Assembly: GCA_022785155.1 (NCBI GenBank)
Contig: JALFRH010000150.1
Coordinates: 1 to 8,617 of the forward strand
Length of the DNA stretch: 8,617 nucleotides
Direction: 5' to 3'
DNA from: Spirochaetales bacterium
GTDB taxonomy: Bacteria; Spirochaetota; Spirochaetia; Sphaerochaetales; Sphaerochaetaceae
Below the pieces are notes generated by a model. It was given only the letters and a program-made list of their open reading frames with translations. It had not been told where the DNA came from and ran no database searches. The translations under genes and the position numbers were made by a program. Below are positions 6,649 to 8,617 of the stretch, piece by piece (position 1 is the stretch's first letter; the number at the start of each line of letters is the position of its first letter).

Positions 6649-7091
6649 TATTCGACACATTGGAAAGGTTATCCCAATACAAGGCTGTGGTCCCTTATGC
6701 TGAAGAGATAGCAGAAAACCTTGCAAAGAACGATTATGTTAATCTCCCTCAGGGAGAATACAGAACTGAGAAGAGTGGAATTCTCATTCAGGTCCAGGAG
6801 TATATGTCAAACCCTGAGCCTAAATTCGAAGTCCATGAGAAGTTTGCCGACATACACATTATGCTTAAGGGAAAAGAGCACTATGATGCAGCAAGTATTC
6901 TTTCTTCTCTTCCTGAGAGCTTTGACAGCGGAAAAGATATTGGTTTCTTTGATAGCAAGACAGAAGTTAGGACTACTCTTCTTCCTGGAACCTTCGTCCT
7001 CTCATATCCTATGGAGCCCCATAGACCAAGAGTGGCGGTTGATGGAAAGAGCGAATATACAAAGAAGATTGTCGTGAAGATTCCGTTCTAA
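6645..7091 (+). CDS. YhcH/YjgK/YiaL-family protein (DUF386, EbgC-like cupin fold)
   Basis: Small beta-sandwich protein (148 residues) of the family that includes E. coli YiaL, YhcH/NanQ and EbgC. Members are linked with sugar and sugar-acid operons, and YhcH/NanQ acts as a sialic acid anomerase, so an aldose or keto-acid mutarotase or related role is plausible here. Visible signatures are MIFDTLE at the N-terminus; FEVHEKFADIH (61-71) with Glu62, His64 and His71 as candidate metal ligands; LLPGTFVLSYPMEPHRP (112-128) with His126; and KKIVVKIPF at the end. The start is chosen at 6645 because it gives the family-standard MIFD start, has AAGGAAGG upstream and overlaps the regulator stop by ATGA, indicating coupled translation. 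A longer in-frame start at 6603 lies inside the regulator gene and is not supported. Pairing with the YiaK-like gene mirrors yiaK-yiaL in E. coli. Confidence 0.92.
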   Translation: MIFDTLERLSQYKAVVPYAEEIAENLAKNDYVNLPQGEYRTEKSGILIQVQEYMSNPEPKFEVHEKFADIHIMLKGKEHYDAASILSSLPESFDSGKDIGFFDSKTEVRTTLLPGTFVLSYPMEPHRPRVAVDGKSEYTKKIVVKIPF

Positions 7092-7094
7092 GAG

Positions 7095-7125
7095 AATAAG
7101 TGGGGCTCATCCCCACTTATTTTTT
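7095..7125 (+). terminator. Rho-independent terminator after the YhcH-family gene
   Basis: AATAAGTGGGG (7095-7105) pairs perfectly with CCCCACTTATT (7111-7121) around CTCAT and continues directly into T residues to 7125. It starts 3 nt after the stop codon at 7089-7091. The A-rich left arm makes it potentially bidirectional. It separates the sugar-acid locus from the nuclease region. Confidence 0.93.
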
Positions 7126-7423
7126 CAAGATATATTTTTCACTTGATTCATTTTTCTCCTATTTTTTGGTAACGATGATTGTTTATCAGAGTATAGGGGA
7201 AAGAGTTTACTTCCCATTATATTGATGTTGTATTCATCTATATGAAAATAAAATATCAAAAAGAATAAGATTTTTTTGATTTCTTGATGTTTATATTTAA
7301 AAGTATCCTATATTAACTAATTAGGTCTTTAAATTTAGGTTACCTATTAAATAAAAAATTGAAATATAAGGATTTATACTTCTTTTTGTATGGACTTTTT
7401 CTTTCTTTTCAGTTATTCTTTTA
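7126..7423. other. AT-rich intergenic stretch without a supported gene
   Basis: About 300 nt of strikingly A/T-rich sequence with no open frame of useful length and no tRNA-like or repeat-array structure. A possible plus-strand -10 element TATACT is at 7375-7380, with only a weak -35, and could start the transcript that carries the foldable leader and nuclease gene. A short AGGT-T-ACCT inverted repeat occurs at 7338-7346. The composition differs sharply from both flanks, as at the edge of an inserted or accessory segment, but no terminal repeats or integrase gene are visible. Confidence 0.5.
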
Positions 7424-7603
7424 GTGGTGATGAGAAGTCTTCACCGGCGAATCCGATAGATTAAGTTATGCTTGCGAAGGTTCCGAGGGGCAGACCCAGC
7501 AAGAAGATTAGAAAAAAAGTTTAAATCCTAACGCCTATGCCTCCCTGGGATATCCCGTACGGGGTGTCTTACTCTCCGGATAATGAAGGAGGGGGTAGGC
7601 TCT
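7424..7603 (+). ncRNA. Candidate structured RNA / cis-regulatory leader of the nuclease gene (class unknown)
   Basis: About 180 nt between the AT-rich gap and the nuclease ATG, much more GC-rich than the gap and full of complementary segments. Stems readable by eye: GGTGA 7426-7430 with TCACC 7441-7445; CTTGC 7471-7475 with GCAAG 7499-7503, enclosing GGG-CAGA-CCC 7488-7497; GAATC 7449-7453 with GGTTC 7479-7483, which would cross the previous stem as a pseudoknot; TTAG 7508-7511 with CTAA 7528-7531; GCCTAT 7533-7538 with GTAGGC 7595-7600; and GATATCCC 7549-7556 with GGGGTGTC 7561-7568, an 8-bp hairpin with a GTAC loop. The 3' strand of the long outer stem contains the ribosome binding site. 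It could be a leader, a riboswitch-like element, or an RNA of a mobile-element family such as HEARO/omega-RNA, but I recognise no class with confidence. Confidence 0.5.
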
Positions 7604-8617
7604 ATGTCAAAAAATAAGCAACCCTCGGTGGCCGCTACAAATAGTGGTCAGAAGCAGTCGAATGTGGAAAAGGGTTTTAAACCCAAAGTACACAATAACC
7701 TGGTGAAGGAATATTTCAGAAAGGATGAAATATTCGCGGATTTCATCAGCGGGGCATCGGGAGGAAGGATTAAGGTTACTCCTGATATGTTGAGCCCTTC
7801 TGATACCACTCTTGTAAAGAGCGACCTGTCAATCAGAAATGGTGTAAGGACCATCATAACTAAGGAGATGTTCCGAGATATTTCGAAGAAGGTGAAAGAT
7901 GTCGACGGCAGCCAGTATCAGATTGCCATTGAGGATCAGTCCTTATATTCCAAATACATGGGTTTAAGGGTTCTCCTCTACGATGCCCTTGGACTCAACG
8001 GTATGAAAGATGATGATTACATTCCAACTGCAACAATGATCTGTAATTGGGATAGGAGGAGGTTTGATAGTCCTCTTGATATTTCCTCCATTTTCTCTTC
8101 CCAATACCCTGACTTTGTCAAGGATCATATGGTGAAGCTTGATGTGTCCGTATTTAATGTTGTGGATTATATCGATAATCGTGATAAGTATCCTTTTAAG
8201 ACGGAACTGGGTACGGTCATGGCCTTCATTTCCGGGGCTTTGAACAATCTCTACATGGAGGAGATAGAAAAGAGATGCCCCGATATAAAGGACAGAAGGG
8301 TGTCTAAACTGGCTTTTATGATCATTAATCTTTATGTGAAGCTTGATATCAATTATAATGAACTTGACGAGGAGGAAAACAATATGGTGTCAATTTATCA
8401 GGAAGCAATAAACAGAGCGGCAGCAGAAGCAGCAGAAAAGGCGGCAGCAGAGGCGGCAGCCAAGGCAGCAGCAGAGGCAACAAATAAGACAAGAGAAGAA
8501 AGTGTCTTTGAAAATGCGCTTATTCTTTCAAAGAAGTACAACCGTTCCTTCTCTGATCTGCTTGATGATCTTGAGGTTTCTCCATCTTTTAAGGAGAAGT
8601 TAATGGAAAGATACGAG
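7604..8617 (+). CDS. Rpn/YhgA-like PD-(D/E)XK nuclease family protein (partial, open at right edge)
   Basis: At least 338 residues in one uninterrupted frame running off the window. It resembles the Rpn (recombination-promoting nuclease, 'putative transposase', YhgA-like) family of PD-(D/E)XK nucleases, which cleave DNA and are frequent in accessory regions. Visible parts: polar leader 1-28; VHNNLVKEYFRKDEIFADFI (29-48), the family's opening helix; RDI (91-93, Asp92); then YQIAIEDQS (105-113) with Glu110 and Gln112, matching the D...ExQ active-site form; and LRVLLYDAL (121-129). Residues 272-292 are an Ala/Glu/Lys-rich helix, followed by a C-terminal region with LILSKKYNRSFSDLLDDLE. The ATG at 7604 has GGAGG 11 nt upstream; an in-frame ATG at 7583 lacks a good ribosome site. 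The upstream foldable leader may control it. Nuclease activity is inferred from family, not shown. Confidence 0.82.
   Translation, partial: MSKNKQPSVAATNSGQKQSNVEKGFKPKVHNNLVKEYFRKDEIFADFISGASGGRIKVTPDMLSPSDTTLVKSDLSIRNGVRTIITKEMFRDISKKVKDVDGSQYQIAIEDQSLYSKYMGLRVLLYDALGLNGMKDDDYIPTATMICNWDRRRFDSPLDISSIFSSQYPDFVKDHMVKLDVSVFNVVDYIDNRDKYPFKTELGTVMAFISGALNNLYMEEIEKRCPDIKDRRVSKLAFMIINLYVKLDINYNELDEEENNMVSIYQEAINRAAAEAAEKAAAEAAAKAAAEATNKTREESVFENALILSKKYNRSFSDLLDDLEVSPSFKEKLMERYE
8417..8479 (+). repeat. Alanine-rich codon repeat (GCA/GCG with GAA/AAG)
   Basis: Within the nuclease gene, 21 codons consist only of Ala, Glu and Lys, in near-periodic AAAE / AAEK / AAAK units (residues 272-292). The DNA is a degenerate GCAGCAGAA/GCGGCAGCAGAG repeat, which could slip and vary in length between strains. 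The protein segment should form a single charged helix, probably a spacer or short coiled coil between the nuclease core and the C-terminal region. Confidence 0.75.

Noticed and set aside
7424..7603. Well-known riboswitch classes (TPP, cobalamin, cyclic-di-GMP, THF, fluoride) or a tRNA
   Set aside because: None of their signature boxes is visible and no cloverleaf with a CCA-type acceptor can be drawn. The gene it precedes is also not of a type these classes usually control.
7583..7603. In-frame ATG at 7583 as start of the nuclease gene
   Set aside because: The strong GGAGG lies between it and the ATG at 7604, correctly placed for the latter, and no comparable ribosome site precedes 7583.
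8417..8479. CRISPR-like or tandem satellite array
   Set aside because: The periodicity is explained by Ala/Glu/Lys codons inside an open frame; there are no spacers or palindromic repeats.
7424..8617. IscB/TnpB element with an omega-RNA
   Set aside because: The protein lacks RuvC and HNH signatures and matches a PD-(D/E)XK pattern. The RNA comparison is kept only as a hypothesis under findings.

Overview
The window looks like chromosomal DNA of a spirochaete, probably of the Sphaerochaeta/Treponema type. The main hint is the solute-binding protein. Its export signal ends in FAQGGQE and has no lipobox cysteine, a style I associate with periplasmic binding proteins of Sphaerochaeta-like spirochaetes. 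The moderate base composition and the Rpn-type PD-(D/E)XK protein with an alanine-rich segment do not contradict this, but the taxonomic call is an inference.

Positions 1-5534 hold a tight minus-strand operon. In transcription order it encodes a YiaK-like 2,3-diketo-L-gulonate reductase (LDH2 family), a zinc-dependent RspB/sorbitol-dehydrogenase-like enzyme, a complete tripartite tricarboxylate-type transporter (tctC binding protein, tctB small subunit, tctA large permease) and the first 83 residues of a Gfo/Idh/MocA oxidoreductase cut by the left edge. Gaps are very short (14, 12 and 1 nt) except around tctC. That gene has a 129-nt leader and is followed by a terminator-like hairpin with a U-tract, which probably sets high binding-protein expression against low permease expression.

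Positions 5535-5649 are a compact divergent control region. A near-perfect 20-bp LacI-type operator sits between two opposing promoters whose -10 hexamers lie on the same bases of opposite strands. Rightwards (5650-7091) run a LacI-family regulator and, overlapping it by ATGA, a YhcH/YjgK/YiaL-family protein. A strong intrinsic terminator closes this unit at 7095-7125. The likely picture is a repressor-controlled system for uptake and oxidation/reduction of an acidic sugar. It pairs YiaK- and YiaL-type proteins, as the E. coli yia (diketogulonate) operon does, but with a TctCBA transporter instead of a TRAP transporter. The exact substrate cannot be read from sequence.

Positions 7126-7425 are AT-rich and hold no gene I can support. 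From about 7424 the composition changes abruptly into a GC-richer, highly foldable segment of about 180 nt. I read it as a candidate structured RNA or cis-regulatory leader. Its 3' end contains the ribosome binding site of the last gene (7604 to the right edge, open), which encodes an Rpn/YhgA-like PD-(D/E)XK nuclease. This RNA-plus-nuclease pair is the least explained and most interesting part of the window.
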